A program made the translations under genes and the position numbers. The notes beneath the pieces were generated by a model, which ran no database searches, was not told the DNA's origin, and saw nothing but the letters and a program-made list of their open reading frames with translations. A stretch of 64,000 nt of DNA from Flavobacterium cerinum (GTDB lineage: Bacteria > Bacteroidota > Bacteroidia > Flavobacteriales > Flavobacteriaceae): the NCBI RefSeq assembly GCF_024496085.1, contig NZ_CP101751.1, positions 1,612,001 through 1,676,000 on the forward strand, given 5' to 3'. Below, piece by piece: positions 27,445-37,934 of this stretch. The stretch's first letter is position 1; each line of letters starts with the position of its first letter.

Positions 27445-27494
27445 CGCACTCAAAAAAGAAATATTTTAAATAAGTAATTAATAATTAGTTTTAT

Positions 27495-28112
27495 ATGTCT
27501 GGGTTAATTGGTAGAAAAATCGGCATGACTAGTATTTTCGACGAGAACGGGAAAAATATTCCTTGTACTGTAATCGAAGCTGGTCCATGCGTTGTTACCC
27601 AAGTCAGAACCAAAGAGGTTGACGGGTATGAAGCGTTACAACTTGGTTTCGATGACAAAACAGAAAAACACGCTACTAAAGCTGAGTTAGGTCACTTTAA
27701 AAAAGCGGGAACTGTTGCGAAAAAGAAAGTCGTTGAATTCCAGGATTTTGTAACGGAACACAAATTAGGTGATGTGATCACTGTAGATTTGTTTGGTGAA
27801 GGTGAGTTTGTGGACGTGGTAGGCGTTTCAAAAGGTAAAGGTTTCCAAGGGGTTGTTAAACGTCACGGTTTTGGTGGTGTTGGACAGGCTACACATGGTC
27901 AGCACAACCGTTTGAGAGCACCAGGTTCTGTTGGAGCATCATCTTATCCATCTAGAGTATTCAAAGGAATGCGTATGGCTGGAAGAACAGGAGGAGAAAA
28001 TGTAACAGTTCAAAACCTTAGAGTTTTAAAAGTAGTTGCTGAAAAGAACTTGCTTTTAGTTAAAGGAGCTATTCCTGGACACAAAAACTCTTACGTAATC
28101 ATTCAAAAGTAA
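27495..28112 (+). CDS. rplC: 50S ribosomal protein L3
   Basis: The 205-residue assembly-initiator protein of the 50S subunit starts [12 protein letters not shown] and contains the loop around Q-A-T-H-G-Q-H-N-R that reaches the peptidyl transferase centre. It is first after the internal promoter. Its stop overlaps the rplD start codon by one base (28112). Confidence 0.98.
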   Translation: MSGLIGRKIGMTSIFDENGKNIPCTVIEAGPCVVTQVRTKEVDGYEALQLGFDDKTEKHATKAELGHFKKAGTVAKKKVVEFQDFVTEHKLGDVITVDLFGEGEFVDVVGVSKGKGFQGVVKRHGFGGVGQATHGQHNRLRAPGSVGASSYPSRVFKGMRMAGRTGGENVTVQNLRVLKVVAEKNLLLVKGAIPGHKNSYVIIQK

Positions 28113-28741
28113 TGGAAGTAAAAGTATTAGATATCAACGGAAAAGATACAGGTCGTAAAGTGCAACTTGCTGACTCTGTATTCGCAATTGAGCCTAATAA
28201 CCATGCGGTATATCTTGATGTTAAACAATATTTAGCAAATCAAAGACAAGGTACTCATAAAGCTAAAGAAAGAGCTGAAGTGACTGGAAGTACTCGTAAG
28301 GTTAAAAAACAAAAAGGGACAGGTACTGCTCGTGCAGGAAGTGTTAAGTCTCCTTTGTTCAAAGGTGGAGGTACAGTTTTCGGTCCTAGACAAAGAAGCT
28401 ACTCTTTTAAATTGAACAAAACTTTAAAGAGATTAGCTAGAAAATCAGCTTTCTCAATTAAAGCAAAAGAGTCAAATTTAGTAGTTCTTGAAGACTTTAC
28501 TTTTGAAGCACCAAACACTAAAAATTTCATTAACGTATTGAAAGCTTTAGGGTTAGAGAATAAAAAATCTTTATTTGTGTTGGGTGAATCAAATAAAAAT
28601 GTATATTTGTCGTCACGCAATTTAAAGGCTTCTAGTGTTGTAACTACTTCAGAATTAAGTACTTATGCTATTTTAAATGCAAATAGTTTAGTGCTTTTGG
28701 AGAGTTCTTTAGGAGGAATTGAAGAAAATTTAAGCAAATAA
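28112..28741 (+). CDS. rplD: 50S ribosomal protein L4
   Basis: The 209-residue protein has a central extended loop (QKGTGTARAGSVKSPLFKGG) that lines the exit tunnel, as in all L4. In E. coli L4 represses its own operon; no matching leader is visible before rplC here beyond the 27403 hairpin. It follows rplC directly with a one-base overlap. Confidence 0.98.
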   Translation: MEVKVLDINGKDTGRKVQLADSVFAIEPNNHAVYLDVKQYLANQRQGTHKAKERAEVTGSTRKVKKQKGTGTARAGSVKSPLFKGGGTVFGPRQRSYSFKLNKTLKRLARKSAFSIKAKESNLVVLEDFTFEAPNTKNFINVLKALGLENKKSLFVLGESNKNVYLSSRNLKASSVVTTSELSTYAILNANSLVLLESSLGGIEENLSK

Positions 28742-28748
28742 TAGGGCT

Positions 28749-29039
28749 ATGAGTATCATAATTAAACCTATCATTACTGAAAAAATTACCAAAGACGGAG
28801 AAGTTTTCAACCGCTTTGGTTTCGTTGTTGATAAAAAAGCGAACAAAATTCAAATCAAAAATGCTGTTGAAGCTGCTTATGGTGTGAATGTGGTTGCTGT
28901 AAACACAATGAATTACAGAGCTGATAGAACGGTTAAATACACTAAGAGTGGTTTGATCAGTGGAAAGACTAATGCTTACAAAAAAGCAGTTGTTCAAGTA
29001 CAAGAAGGAGAAACAATAGATTTTTATAATAATATCTAA
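28749..29039 (+). CDS. rplW: 50S ribosomal protein L23
   Basis: The 96-residue protein is found near the tunnel exit, where trigger factor and SRP dock. It is identified by SIIIKPIITEKIT at the start, the KANKIQIKNAVEAAYGV segment and its place between rplD and rplB. Normal length. Confidence 0.97.
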   Translation: MSIIIKPIITEKITKDGEVFNRFGFVVDKKANKIQIKNAVEAAYGVNVVAVNTMNYRADRTVKYTKSGLISGKTNAYKKAVVQVQEGETIDFYNNI

Positions 29040-29045
29040 TAGAAA

Positions 29046-29870
29046 ATGTCAGTTAGAAAATTAAAACCTATTACCCCGGGTCAGCGTTTTAGAGTTGTAA
29101 ATAGCTTTGACACTATTACAACTGATAAGCCGGAGCGTTCTTTGATCGCACCGAAAAAAAACTCTGGAGGTAGAAATAGTCAAGGAAAGATGACCATGCG
29201 CTACACAGGTGGTGGTCACAAACAAAAATATCGTATTGTTGATTTCAAAAGAACTAAAGTAGGGATTCCTGCTACAGTGAAAACAATTGAGTACGATCCG
29301 AATCGTTCAGCGTTTATTTCGTTATTGTACTATGCAGATGGTGCTAAAACGTATATCATCGCTCAAAATGGTTTACAAGTAGGACAAACTGTAGTTTCTG
29401 GTCCTGAAGCGGCTCCAGAAATTGGTAATACTTTACCTTTAAGTAAAATTCCTCTAGGAACTGTTATTTCTTGTATTGAGTTAAGACCAGGACAAGGTGC
29501 GGTTATCGCTCGTTCAGCTGGTACTTTTGCTCAGTTAATGGCGAGAGACGGTAAATATGCTACAATTAAAATGCCTTCAGGTGAGACAAGATTAATCTTG
29601 TTAACTTGTTCTGCAACAATTGGAGCAGTATCTAACTCAGATCATCAGTTAGTTGTATCTGGTAAAGCAGGTAGATCTAGATGGTTAGGAAGAAGACCGA
29701 GAACAAGACCGGTAGCTATGAACCCAGTAGATCACCCAATGGGTGGTGGAGAAGGACGTTCTTCTGGAGGACATCCACGTTCAAGAAAAGGTTTACCTGC
29801 TAAAGGTTATAGAACTCGTTCTAAAGTTAATCCGAGTAATAAGTATATCGTAGAACGTAGAAAGAAATAA
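29046..29870 (+). CDS. rplB: 50S ribosomal protein L2
   Basis: The 274-residue core protein is needed for subunit joining and peptidyl transfer. The conserved [19 protein letters not shown] and the C-terminal [13 protein letters not shown] loop, with the His important for activity, are both present. Normal length and position. Confidence 0.98.
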   Translation: MSVRKLKPITPGQRFRVVNSFDTITTDKPERSLIAPKKNSGGRNSQGKMTMRYTGGGHKQKYRIVDFKRTKVGIPATVKTIEYDPNRSAFISLLYYADGAKTYIIAQNGLQVGQTVVSGPEAAPEIGNTLPLSKIPLGTVISCIELRPGQGAVIARSAGTFAQLMARDGKYATIKMPSGETRLILLTCSATIGAVSNSDHQLVVSGKAGRSRWLGRRPRTRPVAMNPVDHPMGGGEGRSSGGHPRSRKGLPAKGYRTRSKVNPSNKYIVERRKK

Positions 29871-29880
29871 TAAGTAAGAC

Positions 29881-30159
29881 ATGGCACGTTCATTAAAAAA
29901 AGGACCTTTTGTACACTATAAATTAGATAAAAAAGTTCAGGAAAATATCGAGAAAGGAAACAAAGGAGTTGTTAAGACTTGGTCTAGAGCTTCAATGATT
30001 ACTCCGGATTTTGTTGGGCAAACTATCGCAGTTCACAACGGTCGTCAATTTGTACCTGTTTACGTAACAGAAAACATGGTAGGTCATAAATTAGGAGAGT
30101 TTTCGCCAACAAGATCTTTTAGAGGTCATGCTGGAGCTAAAAATAAAGGTAAAAAATAA
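29881..30159 (+). CDS. rpsS: 30S ribosomal protein S19
   Basis: The 92-residue protein has the typical start [15 protein letters not shown] and the conserved [18 protein letters not shown] end. It works with S13 in the 30S head. Ten bases separate it from rplB. Confidence 0.98.
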   Translation: MARSLKKGPFVHYKLDKKVQENIEKGNKGVVKTWSRASMITPDFVGQTIAVHNGRQFVPVYVTENMVGHKLGEFSPTRSFRGHAGAKNKGKK

Positions 30160-30168
30160 TAAGAAGCT

Positions 30169-30579
30169 ATGGGAGTTCGTAAAAGAGAAAGAGCCGAGCA
30201 GATTAAAGAAGCTAATAAGCAAATCGCATTTGCTAAGCTGAATAACTGCCCTACTTCACCTAGAAAAATGCGCTTAGTGGCAGATTTAGTTAGAGGTCAG
30301 AAGGTAGAAAAAGCTCTTAATATATTAAGATTTAGTTCAAAAGAAGCTTCTCGTAAATTAGAGAAACTGTTGTTATCAGCTATCGCTAACTGGCAAGCTA
30401 AAAACGCAGACGCTAATATGGAAGAAGCAGGCTTATTCGTAAAAGAGATCCGTGTTGACGGCGGTATGATGTTGAAAAGACTTCGTCCGGCTCCACAAGG
30501 TCGCGCGCACAGAATCAGAAAACGTTCTAATCACGTAACAATCGTGTTAGGAGATATTAATAACACACAAAGCAATTAA
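30169..30579 (+). CDS. rplV: 50S ribosomal protein L22
   Basis: The 136-residue protein has the L22 globular core ([20 protein letters not shown]) and the tunnel-reaching beta hairpin ([19 protein letters not shown]). The N-terminus has about 20 extra charged residues compared with the 110-residue E. coli form, common in this phylum. Confidence 0.97.
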   Translation: MGVRKRERAEQIKEANKQIAFAKLNNCPTSPRKMRLVADLVRGQKVEKALNILRFSSKEASRKLEKLLLSAIANWQAKNADANMEEAGLFVKEIRVDGGMMLKRLRPAPQGRAHRIRKRSNHVTIVLGDINNTQSN

Positions 30580-30584
30580 TAAAG

Positions 30585-31316
30585 ATGGGACAAAAGACAA
30601 ATCCAATCGGAAATCGCCTTGGTATCATCAGAGGATGGGATTCTAACTGGTATGGTGGAAATGACTACGGTGATAAACTTGCCGAAGACCACAAAATCAG
30701 AAAGTATATACATGCTCGTTTATCAAAAGCTAGTGTATCAAAAGTAATCATCGAGAGAACTTTGAAACTTGTAACCGTTACTATCACTACTGCTCGTCCT
30801 GGTATCATTATCGGGAAAGGTGGACAAGAGGTAGACAAGTTAAAAGAAGAACTTAAGAAAATTACTGACAAAGAGGTTCAAATTAACATCTTTGAAATTA
30901 AAAGACCGGAACTTGATGCTTACTTAGTAGGTACAAGTATCGCTCGTCAGATCGAAAGTCGTATTTCGTACAGACGTGCAATCAAAATGGCTATCGCAGC
31001 TGCAATGCGTATGAATGCAGAAGGTGTGAAAGTAATGATTTCTGGTCGTTTGAACGGAGCTGAAATGGCACGTTCGGAAATGTTCAAAGAAGGACGTATT
31101 CCTCTATCAACTTTCAGAGCTGACATCGATTACTCACTTGCTGAAGCGCATACTACTTACGGTAGAATGGGTATCAAAGTGTGGATCATGAAAGGTGAAG
31201 TTTACGGTAAGAGAGATCTTTCTCCGTTAGTAGGTATGGACAAAAAACAGTCTAAATCTACAGGATCTTCTCCTGCAAAAGGAAATGGTAGACCAAACCA
31301 ACGCAAAAGAAAGTAA
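30585..31316 (+). CDS. rpsC: 30S ribosomal protein S3
   Basis: The 243-residue protein has an N-terminal KH domain ([18 protein letters not shown]) and a C-terminal S3 domain ([19 protein letters not shown]) that forms part of the mRNA entry site. A basic Ser/Lys tail closes the protein. Five bases after rplV. Confidence 0.98.
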   Translation: MGQKTNPIGNRLGIIRGWDSNWYGGNDYGDKLAEDHKIRKYIHARLSKASVSKVIIERTLKLVTVTITTARPGIIIGKGGQEVDKLKEELKKITDKEVQINIFEIKRPELDAYLVGTSIARQIESRISYRRAIKMAIAAAMRMNAEGVKVMISGRLNGAEMARSEMFKEGRIPLSTFRADIDYSLAEAHTTYGRMGIKVWIMKGEVYGKRDLSPLVGMDKKQSKSTGSSPAKGNGRPNQRKRK

Positions 31317-31334
31317 TTTTTAAACTAAAGAAAA

Positions 31335-31754
31335 ATGTTACAGCCTAAAAGAACAAAATACCGTAAGGTACAGAAAGGTAAAATGAAAGGCATTTCTCAA
31401 AGAGGACATGAACTTTCTAATGGAATGTTTGGTATCAAATCTTTAGATTCAACTTTCATCACTTCTCGTCAAATCGAAGCTGCACGTATCGCTGCAACTC
31501 GTTATATGAAAAGAGAAGGTCAGTTATGGATTAAAATTTTCCCAGACAAACCTATCACCAAGAAACCTCTTGAAGTACGTATGGGTAAAGGTAAAGGTGC
31601 AGTTGAATATTGGGCTGCAGTTGTTAAACCTGGAAGAATTATGTTTGAAGTTGGAGGAGTGCCTCTATCTGTAGCAAAAGAGGCTTTACGTCTTGCTGCA
31701 CAAAAACTTCCTGTTAAAACTAAGTTTATCGTTGCTAGAGATTTCGAAGCATAA
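31335..31754 (+). CDS. rplP: 50S ribosomal protein L16
   Basis: The 139-residue protein has the typical start [19 protein letters not shown] and the [18 protein letters not shown] segment, positioned near the A-site tRNA elbow. In E. coli an arginine near the GxxxxR loop is hydroxylated. Normal place in the S10 block. Confidence 0.98.
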   Translation: MLQPKRTKYRKVQKGKMKGISQRGHELSNGMFGIKSLDSTFITSRQIEAARIAATRYMKREGQLWIKIFPDKPITKKPLEVRMGKGKGAVEYWAAVVKPGRIMFEVGGVPLSVAKEALRLAAQKLPVKTKFIVARDFEA

Positions 31755-31766
31755 TCAATTTTTATT

Positions 31767-31958
31767 ATGAAACAATCAGAAATTAAAAATCTATCTGCAG
31801 CTGAGTTACAAGGACAACTTAGTCAGTTAAAGAAGACATATGCCGACCTAAAAACAGCTCACGCTATTTCTCCAATTGAAAACCCATTACAGTTAAGAAC
31901 TGTAAGAAGATCAATTGCAAGAGTAGCTACTGAGTTAAGCAAAAGAGAGTTACAATAA
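31767..31958 (+). CDS. rpmC: 50S ribosomal protein L29
   Basis: The 63-residue helical hairpin protein lies near the tunnel exit. It contains the family pattern LSQLKKTYADLKTAHA and the TVRRSIARVATEL helix. Twelve bases after rplP. Confidence 0.96.
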   Translation: MKQSEIKNLSAAELQGQLSQLKKTYADLKTAHAISPIENPLQLRTVRRSIARVATELSKRELQ

Positions 31959-31975
31959 TTGTATTCTGCTGAAAG

Positions 31976-32233
31976 ATGGAAAAAAGAAATTTAAGAAAAG
32001 AAAGAATTGGTGTTGTTACTAGTAACAAAATGGAAAAATCTATTGTTGTTTCTGAAACAAGAAAAGTAAAACACCCATTATATGGTAAGTTCGTGTTAAA
32101 AACGAAAAAATACGTTGCACACGACGAAACAAACGATTGCAACATCGGAGATACTGTACGAATCATGGAGACTCGTCCGTTAAGTAAATCTAAATGTTGG
32201 AGATTAGTTGAAATCATTGAAAGAGCGAAATAA
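31976..32233 (+). CDS. rpsQ: 30S ribosomal protein S17
   Basis: The 85-residue OB-fold protein is recognised by [19 protein letters not shown] and the [18 protein letters not shown] signature. It binds 16S rRNA early in assembly. It starts 17 bases after rpmC, and rplN starts 2 bases after its stop. Confidence 0.97.
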   Translation: MEKRNLRKERIGVVTSNKMEKSIVVSETRKVKHPLYGKFVLKTKKYVAHDETNDCNIGDTVRIMETRPLSKSKCWRLVEIIERAK

Positions 32234-32235
32234 TT

Positions 32236-32604
32236 ATGGTACAACAGGAATCTAGATTAAAAGTAGCAGATAACACGGGAGCTAAAGAAGTTTTAACTAT
32301 CCGTGTTTTAGGAGGAACGAAACGTCGTTATGCCTCTGTTGGAGATAAAATTGTAGTGTCTATTAAAGACGCAACACCTAACGGAAACGTTAAAAAAGGT
32401 GCTGTTTCTACTGCAGTTGTTGTACGTACCAAAAAAGAAGTGAGAAGAGCCGATGGTTCATACATCAGATTTGACGATAACGCTTGCGTATTGTTAAATG
32501 CTGCTGGTGAAATGAGAGGTACTCGTGTTTTTGGTCCGGTAGCCAGAGAACTTCGTGAAAAACAATTCATGAAAATTGTATCATTAGCACCAGAAGTGCT
32601 TTAA
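32236..32604 (+). CDS. rplN: 50S ribosomal protein L14
   Basis: The 122-residue protein has the typical start [18 protein letters not shown] and end [17 protein letters not shown]. It forms part of an intersubunit bridge. Normal length. First gene of the spc-type block. Confidence 0.98.
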
Positions 32605-32616
32605 TTCGTTGTAAAG

Positions 32617-32931
32617 ATGATGAAGCTAAAAATAAAATCAGGAGATATCGTAAAAGTAATCGCCGGTGACCATAAAGGTGCTGAAGGCAAAGTTTTACGT
32701 GTACTTCGCGAGAAAAACAAAGCGGTAGTAGAAGGTGTTAACTTAGTATCTAAGCATACTAAACCAAGCGCTAAAAACCCTCAGGGTGGTATCGTTAAAA
32801 AAGAAGCTCCAATTCATATCTCTAACATCGCTTTAATCGATCCTAAAACTAAGTCTGCGACTAAAGTTGGGGTGAAAGTTGAAGGAGATAAGAAAGTGAG
32901 AATTTCTAAAAAATCTAATCAAGTATTATAG
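32617..32931 (+). CDS. rplX: 50S ribosomal protein L24
   Basis: The 104-residue protein has an N-terminal KOW motif ([20 protein letters not shown]). A second ATG lies one codon in (32620) and either may be used. The stop codon is directly abutted by ATG 32934 of rplE, 2 bases on. Confidence 0.97.
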   Translation: MMKLKIKSGDIVKVIAGDHKGAEGKVLRVLREKNKAVVEGVNLVSKHTKPSAKNPQGGIVKKEAPIHISNIALIDPKTKSATKVGVKVEGDKKVRISKKSNQVL

Positions 32932-32933
32932 TG

Positions 32934-33485
32934 ATGGCTTATATACCTAGACTAAAAGAAGAATATAAGAGCAGAGTAATTGCTGCTCTTACAGAAGAGT
33001 ACGGTTACAAAAACGTTATGATGGTTCCTAAACTTGAAAAAATCGTTATTAGCCGTGGTGTTGGTGCAGCTGTGTCGGATAAGAAATTAGTAGATCATGC
33101 AGTTGAAGAGTTAACAAAAATTACTGGTCAAAAAGCGGTTTCTACTATTTCTAAGAAAGACGTTGCTTCTTTCAAATTAAGAAAAGGAATGCCAATTGGT
33201 GCTAAAGTAACTTTACGTGGAGAAAGAATGTATGAATTCCTTGATCGTTTGATCACGTCTTCATTACCACGTGTAAGAGATTTCGGTGGTATCAAAGCAA
33301 CTGGATTTGATGGTAGAGGTAATTACAACTTAGGTGTTTTGGAACAAATCATTTTCCCTGAAATTGATATTGATAAAGTAAACAAAATTGCCGGATTTGA
33401 TATTACTTTCGTAACTTCGGCGTCGACAGACAAAGAAGCGAAGTCATTATTAACACAATTAGGATTACCTTTTAAAAAGAATTAA
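32934..33485 (+). CDS. rplE: 50S ribosomal protein L5
   Basis: The 183-residue protein binds 5S rRNA and contacts P-site tRNA. I chose ATG 32934 ([13 protein letters not shown]) over the GTG one codon upstream, which shares a base with the rplX stop. Family stretches [18 protein letters not shown] and [10 protein letters not shown] are visible. Confidence 0.97.
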   Translation: MAYIPRLKEEYKSRVIAALTEEYGYKNVMMVPKLEKIVISRGVGAAVSDKKLVDHAVEELTKITGQKAVSTISKKDVASFKLRKGMPIGAKVTLRGERMYEFLDRLITSSLPRVRDFGGIKATGFDGRGNYNLGVLEQIIFPEIDIDKVNKIAGFDITFVTSASTDKEAKSLLTQLGLPFKKN

Positions 33486-33488
33486 GTT

Positions 33489-33758
33489 ATGGCTAAAGAA
33501 TCAATGAAAGCCCGTGAGGTGAAAAGACAGGCTTTGGTAGACAAGTATGCTGAAAAAAGAAAGGCTTTATTAGAAGCTGGAGATTATGAAGGCTTACAAA
33601 AATTACCAAAAAACGCTTCACCTGTACGTTTACACAATCGTTGTAAATTAACAGGAAGACCAAGAGGGTATATGCGTCAATTCGGTATTTCACGTGTAAC
33701 TTTCCGTGAAATGGCTAATAGCGGATTAATCCCAGGGGTTAAAAAAGCTAGCTGGTAA
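33489..33758 (+). CDS. rpsN: 30S ribosomal protein S14 (zinc-free long form)
   Basis: The 89-residue S14 is the long, zinc-independent form: it lacks the CxxC pairs of the short type and keeps the [20 protein letters not shown] core with a single Cys. A 76-base gap with a strong hairpin follows, breaking the otherwise tight packing. Confidence 0.97.
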   Translation: MAKESMKAREVKRQALVDKYAEKRKALLEAGDYEGLQKLPKNASPVRLHNRCKLTGRPRGYMRQFGISRVTFREMANSGLIPGVKKASW

Positions 33759-33786
33759 TATAAAAGAATTATAAATTGATTAAAGG

Positions 33787-33810
33787 TTCGGTAAATGAAA
33801 ATTTACCGAA
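33787..33810 (+). promoter_or_regulatory. GAAA-capped hairpin upstream of rpsH
   Basis: TTCGGTAAAT (33787-33796) and its exact complement (33801-33810) enclose GAAA, a GNRA tetraloop. A flanking GG/CC pair could extend the stem past a two-A bulge. It sits 24 bases before the rpsH start in the widest gap of the spc block. It is not followed by a U tract, so a regulatory or processing role is likelier than termination. Confidence 0.6.
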
Positions 33811-33834
33811 AACCATAATCGCAAATTAATAAAC

Positions 33835-34233
33835 ATGTATACAGATCCTATCGCAGATTTCTTAACAAGAATCAGAAATGCCGTAAGAGCTAACCACAAA
33901 GTGGTAGAAATCCCGGCTTCTAACATGAAAAAAGAAATCACAAAAATTTTATTCGATCAAGGATATATTTTAAGTTACAAGTTTGATGACAGTACTGTTC
34001 AAGGTACCATCAAAATCGCTCTTAAGTATGACAAAGAAACTAAAGAGGCTGTAATTAAAGATATCCAAAGAATTAGTAAACCAGGTTTACGTAAGTACGC
34101 AGGTGCTGCCAAACTACCTAGAATCTTAAATGGTTTAGGTATCGCTATCGTTTCTACATCAAAAGGTCTTATGACTGGGAAACAAGCGAAACAATTGAAT
34201 GTTGGTGGTGAAGTTATTTGTTACGTATACTAA
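33835..34233 (+). CDS. rpsH: 30S ribosomal protein S8
   Basis: The 132-residue protein starts [16 protein letters not shown] and ends in the conserved [19 protein letters not shown]. In E. coli S8 is the feedback repressor of the spc operon, binding a hairpin in the mRNA; here a hairpin stands just upstream of its own start. Confidence 0.98.
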   Translation: MYTDPIADFLTRIRNAVRANHKVVEIPASNMKKEITKILFDQGYILSYKFDDSTVQGTIKIALKYDKETKEAVIKDIQRISKPGLRKYAGAAKLPRILNGLGIAIVSTSKGLMTGKQAKQLNVGGEVICYVY

Positions 34234-34248
34234 TAAAAAGACTAAGCA

Positions 34249-34791
34249 ATGTCAAGAATAGGAAAAAGTCCAATTGCAATTCCAGCTGGAGTAACTGTAG
34301 AGGTTAAAGATGCTGTAGTTACAGTAAAAGGAAAATTAGGAGAACTTTCTCAAGAGTTTTCAGATGTATCTGTTAAAATTGAGGAAGGACAAGTAATCGT
34401 AGAAAGATCTTCTGATGATAAAGGTCACAGATCAAAACACGGTTTATACAGAGCTTTAATCAATAACATGATTGTTGGTGTAGCAGAAGGTTTTACTAAA
34501 GAATTAGAATTAGTTGGAGTAGGATACAGAGCTTCTAACCAAGGTCAAAAATTGGATGTCGCTTTAGGTTTTTCGCACAACATCGTTCTTGAAGTTGTTT
34601 CAGAAGTAAAAGTTGAAACAGTTTCTGAGAAAGGTAAAAACCCAATCATTAAGTTATCTTCATATGACAAACAACTATTAGGGCAAGTAGCGGCTAAAAT
34701 CCGTTCTTTCCGTAAGCCTGAGCCTTACAAAGGAAAAGGAGTTAAGTTTGTAGGTGAAGTATTAAGAAGAAAAGCAGGTAAATCAGCTTAA
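34249..34791 (+). CDS. rplF: 50S ribosomal protein L6
   Basis: The 180-residue protein starts [17 protein letters not shown], has two repeated alpha/beta domains and the C-terminal [13 protein letters not shown] signature. It lies at the factor-binding side of the 50S subunit. Normal length and place. Confidence 0.98.
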   Translation: MSRIGKSPIAIPAGVTVEVKDAVVTVKGKLGELSQEFSDVSVKIEEGQVIVERSSDDKGHRSKHGLYRALINNMIVGVAEGFTKELELVGVGYRASNQGQKLDVALGFSHNIVLEVVSEVKVETVSEKGKNPIIKLSSYDKQLLGQVAAKIRSFRKPEPYKGKGVKFVGEVLRRKAGKSA

Positions 34792-34802
34792 AAATTAAGA
34801 CT

Positions 34803-35150
34803 ATGTCATTAACAAAATCTGAAAGAAGACAAAGAATCAAGTTCAGAATCAGAAAGATTGTAAGCGGAACTGCTGCGAAACCAAGACTTTCTGTTTTTAG
34901 ATCGAATAAAGAAATCTATGCGCAAATCATAGATGACGTAAATGGTGTGACACTAGCTGCCGCTTCTTCAAGAGAAGCTGGTGCAACTGGAACAAAAATC
35001 GAAATTGCAGCTGCTGTAGGTAAGTTAATTGCCGATAAAGCTAAAAATGCAGGTGTAGAGATTGTTTCTTTTGACAGAGGTGGTTATTTATATCACGGAA
35101 GAGTTAAATCATTGGCAGACGGCGCTAGAGAAGCTGGACTTAAATTCTAA
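34803..35150 (+). CDS. rplR: 50S ribosomal protein L18
   Basis: The 115-residue 5S rRNA-binding protein has the N-terminal basic arm ([13 protein letters not shown]), the [18 protein letters not shown] strand and the [20 protein letters not shown] end. Confidence 0.98.
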   Translation: MSLTKSERRQRIKFRIRKIVSGTAAKPRLSVFRSNKEIYAQIIDDVNGVTLAAASSREAGATGTKIEIAAAVGKLIADKAKNAGVEIVSFDRGGYLYHGRVKSLADGAREAGLKF

Positions 35151-35155
35151 GAATT

Positions 35156-35680
35156 ATGTATCATAATTATAAAAACGTAGAACTGGTAAAACCAAGTGGT
35201 CTTGAATTAAAAGACCGTTTGGTAAGTGTTAATCGTGTTACTAAAGTTACAAAAGGTGGTAGAGCTTTCGGTTTTTCTGCTATTGTAGTAGTAGGAGACG
35301 AAAACGGTGTAGTAGGTCATGGTCTTGGAAAATCTAAGGATGTGTCTGAAGCTATTGCTAAAGCAGTAGAAGATGCTAAAAAGAACTTAGTGAGAATTCC
35401 TTTGGTTGGACACACTATCCCTCACGAGCAAAAAGGTAAATTTGGTGGAGCACGCGTATTCTTGATGCCTGCTTCTCACGGTACCGGAGTTATTGCCGGT
35501 GGTTCTGTGAGAGCCGTTGTGGAGTCTTTAGGAATCCATGATGTATTGTCAAAATCGCAAGGTTCATCAAACCCACACAATGTTGTTAAAGCTACTTTTG
35601 ATGCTTTATTACAAATGAGAAGTGCACACACTGTTGCAAAACAAAGAGGTGTTTCTTTAGAAAAAGTATTCAAAGGTTAA
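35156..35680 (+). CDS. rpsE: 30S ribosomal protein S5
   Basis: The 174-residue protein has an N-terminal double-stranded-RNA-binding-like domain ([20 protein letters not shown]) and a C-terminal domain ([19 protein letters not shown]). Together with S4 it controls decoding accuracy. Five bases after rplR. Confidence 0.98.
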   Translation: MYHNYKNVELVKPSGLELKDRLVSVNRVTKVTKGGRAFGFSAIVVVGDENGVVGHGLGKSKDVSEAIAKAVEDAKKNLVRIPLVGHTIPHEQKGKFGGARVFLMPASHGTGVIAGGSVRAVVESLGIHDVLSKSQGSSNPHNVVKATFDALLQMRSAHTVAKQRGVSLEKVFKG

Positions 35681-35692
35681 TTCAAGGAAATT

Positions 35693-35875
35693 ATGGCAAA
35701 AATATTAGTAAAACAAGTTAAAAGTCAAATCAATTGTCCTCTTATTCAAAAGAGAACTCTTGAAGCTTTAGGTCTTCGTAAACTAGGGCAAGTTGTTGAG
35801 CACGATGCGAATTCTGCTATCCTTGGAATGGTAAATAAAGTTAAACACTTGGTTTCTGTAGAAGAAACTAAATAA
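35693..35875 (+). CDS. rpmD: 50S ribosomal protein L30
   Basis: The 60-residue protein has the family pattern VKQVKSQINCPLIQKRTLEA and the GLRKLGQVVEH segment. It is the smallest gene of the block apart from rpmJ. Between rpsE and rplO as expected. Confidence 0.97.
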   Translation: MAKILVKQVKSQINCPLIQKRTLEALGLRKLGQVVEHDANSAILGMVNKVKHLVSVEETK

Positions 35876-35889
35876 TAACAATAACAGTT

Positions 35890-36342
35890 ATGAATTTAAG
35901 TAACTTACAGCCAGCTGAAGGTTCAGTACACAACCAAAATAAAAGATTAGGTAGAGGAGAAGGTTCTGGTAAAGGTGGTACAGCCGCTAGAGGACACAAA
36001 GGAGCTAAGTCTCGTTCTGGTTATTCTAAGAAAATTGGTTTCGAAGGAGGTCAGATGCCTTTACAGAGACGTGTACCTAAGTTTGGTTTTAAAAACATAA
36101 ACAGAGTTGAATATCAAGGTATCAACCTGGATACACTTCAGTTATTAGTAGATAACGGAGTTGTAACCGATACAGTTGATTTCGCTGTTTTGGTAGATAA
36201 TCGTTTAGCAACAAAAAATAGCTTAGTAAAGATTTTAGGAAGAGGAGAGCTTAAAGCAAAACTAAAAGTAACTGCTCACAAATTTACTGCTACTGCAAAA
36301 GCGGCTATTGAAGCTGCAGGAGGAGAAGCTGTAACTTTATAA
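35890..36342 (+). CDS. rplO: 50S ribosomal protein L15
   Basis: The 150-residue protein has the basic Gly-rich N-terminal arm (RLGRGEGSGKGGTAARGHKG) that penetrates the 23S core, followed by a globular domain. secY follows after 13 bases. Confidence 0.98.
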   Translation: MNLSNLQPAEGSVHNQNKRLGRGEGSGKGGTAARGHKGAKSRSGYSKKIGFEGGQMPLQRRVPKFGFKNINRVEYQGINLDTLQLLVDNGVVTDTVDFAVLVDNRLATKNSLVKILGRGELKAKLKVTAHKFTATAKAAIEAAGGEAVTL

Positions 36343-36355
36343 TCTTTATAGACAG

Positions 36356-37702
36356 ATGAAGAAATTTATAGAATCATTAGTAAATGTTTGGAAGATCGAG
36401 GAATTAAAAAATAAAATTTTAATTACTCTTGGTTTATTGTTAGTTTACCGTTTAGGTGCTCAGGTAACCCTTCCAGGTATTGATGCTACTAAATTGCAAA
36501 GTTTATCTAGTCAAACAGATCAAGGAATTGGATGGTTAATCAATGTATTTACAGGTGGTGCGTTTTCGCAGGCATCTGTATTTGCATTGGGTATCATGCC
36601 GTATATTTCAGCGTCTATCGTAGTTCAGTTAATGGGAATCGCTATTCCTTATTTACAGAAATTACAAAAAGACGGTGAAAGCGGTAGAAGAAAAATCAAC
36701 CAAATCACTAGATGGTTAACTATTGGTATTACCCTATTGCAAGGTCCAGGTTATATTTATAACTTGTATAAACAATTACCTGCAGATGCCTTTTTATTAG
36801 GATTTAGTTCATTCTCATTCTTATTCTCATCTGTAATCATCCTAGTTACAGGTACGATTTTTGCAATGTGGTTAGGTGAAAAAATTACTGATAAAGGTAT
36901 CGGAAACGGTATTTCGTTGTTGATCATGGTAGGTATTCTTGCTCGATTGCCACAGGCTTTCATCCAGGAATTCTCTTCCCGTGTAACAGAAAATAACGGA
37001 GGGCCTATGCTTATCGTTTTAGAAGTAATTATTTGGTTGTTGATCATTATTGCTTGTATTTTATTAACCATGGCCGTTAGAAAAATTCCGGTTCAGTACG
37101 CTCGTCGTACAACTGCCGGAGATTTCGAACAGGACATGATGGGAGGTAACAGACAATGGATTCCGTTAAAGCTTAATGCTTCCGGAGTTATGCCGATTAT
37201 CTTCGCTCAGGCAATTATGTTTATTCCTGCTGCTGTTGCTGGTTTATCGACATCAGATACAGCTCAAACTATTACTACCAGCTTCCAGAATATCTTTGGA
37301 TGGCAGTATAATTTAGTTTTTGCTTTATTAATCATTATTTTTACTTACTTTTACACCGCAATTACAGTACCTACAAATAAAATGGCTGACGATTTGAAAC
37401 GTAGTGGAGGTTTTATCCCGGGCATTCGTCCAGGAGTTGAGACCGGAGACTATCTTGATAAAATCATGTCGTTAATCACTTTCCCTGGTTCGTTATTCTT
37501 AGCATTGATCGCTGTGTTCCCAGCTATCGCGGTAAGTTTACTTGGCGTTCAACAGGGGTGGGCTATGTTTTATGGCGGAACATCGTTACTAATTATGGTG
37601 GGAGTTGCAATTGATACTATTCAGCAAATAAATTCTTATTTATTGAATAAACACTATGACGGTTTGATGAAAAGTGGTAAAAATAGAAAAGCAGTAGCTT
37701 AA
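36356..37702 (+). CDS. secY: Protein translocase channel subunit SecY
   Basis: The 448-residue inner-membrane protein has ten membrane segments. It contains the plug and pore-ring region of the first helices, the [20 protein letters not shown] cytosolic loop and the conserved [11 protein letters not shown] loop that contacts SecA and the ribosome. Its place after rplO is the standard one. Partners SecE and SecG are elsewhere. Confidence 0.98.
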   Translation: MKKFIESLVNVWKIEELKNKILITLGLLLVYRLGAQVTLPGIDATKLQSLSSQTDQGIGWLINVFTGGAFSQASVFALGIMPYISASIVVQLMGIAIPYLQKLQKDGESGRRKINQITRWLTIGITLLQGPGYIYNLYKQLPADAFLLGFSSFSFLFSSVIILVTGTIFAMWLGEKITDKGIGNGISLLIMVGILARLPQAFIQEFSSRVTENNGGPMLIVLEVIIWLLIIIACILLTMAVRKIPVQYARRTTAGDFEQDMMGGNRQWIPLKLNASGVMPIIFAQAIMFIPAAVAGLSTSDTAQTITTSFQNIFGWQYNLVFALLIIIFTYFYTAITVPTNKMADDLKRSGGFIPGIRPGVETGDYLDKIMSLITFPGSLFLALIAVFPAIAVSLLGVQQGWAMFYGGTSLLIMVGVAIDTIQQINSYLLNKHYDGLMKSGKNRKAVA

Positions 37703-37707
37703 TTTTT

Positions 37708-37923
37708 ATGGCAAAACAATCAGCAATAGAACAAGACGGATCCATCATTGAAGCATTATCAAATGCGATGTTCCGTGTAGAATTAGAAAACGGACACGTT
37801 GTAATCGCTCATATCTCTGGTAAAATGCGTATGCATTATATCAAATTATTACCTGGTGATAAAGTGAAGTTAGAGATGAGCCCTTACGATTTGTCTAAAG
37901 CAAGAATTACTTATAGATACTAA
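37708..37923 (+). CDS. infA: Translation initiation factor IF-1
   Basis: The 71-residue OB-fold protein starts [17 protein letters not shown] and contains the conserved [19 protein letters not shown]. It binds the 30S A site during initiation. Located between secY and rpmJ. Confidence 0.98.
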   Translation: MAKQSAIEQDGSIIEALSNAMFRVELENGHVVIAHISGKMRMHYIKLLPGDKVKLEMSPYDLSKARITYRY

Positions 37924-37934
37924 AGGCTATTAAA

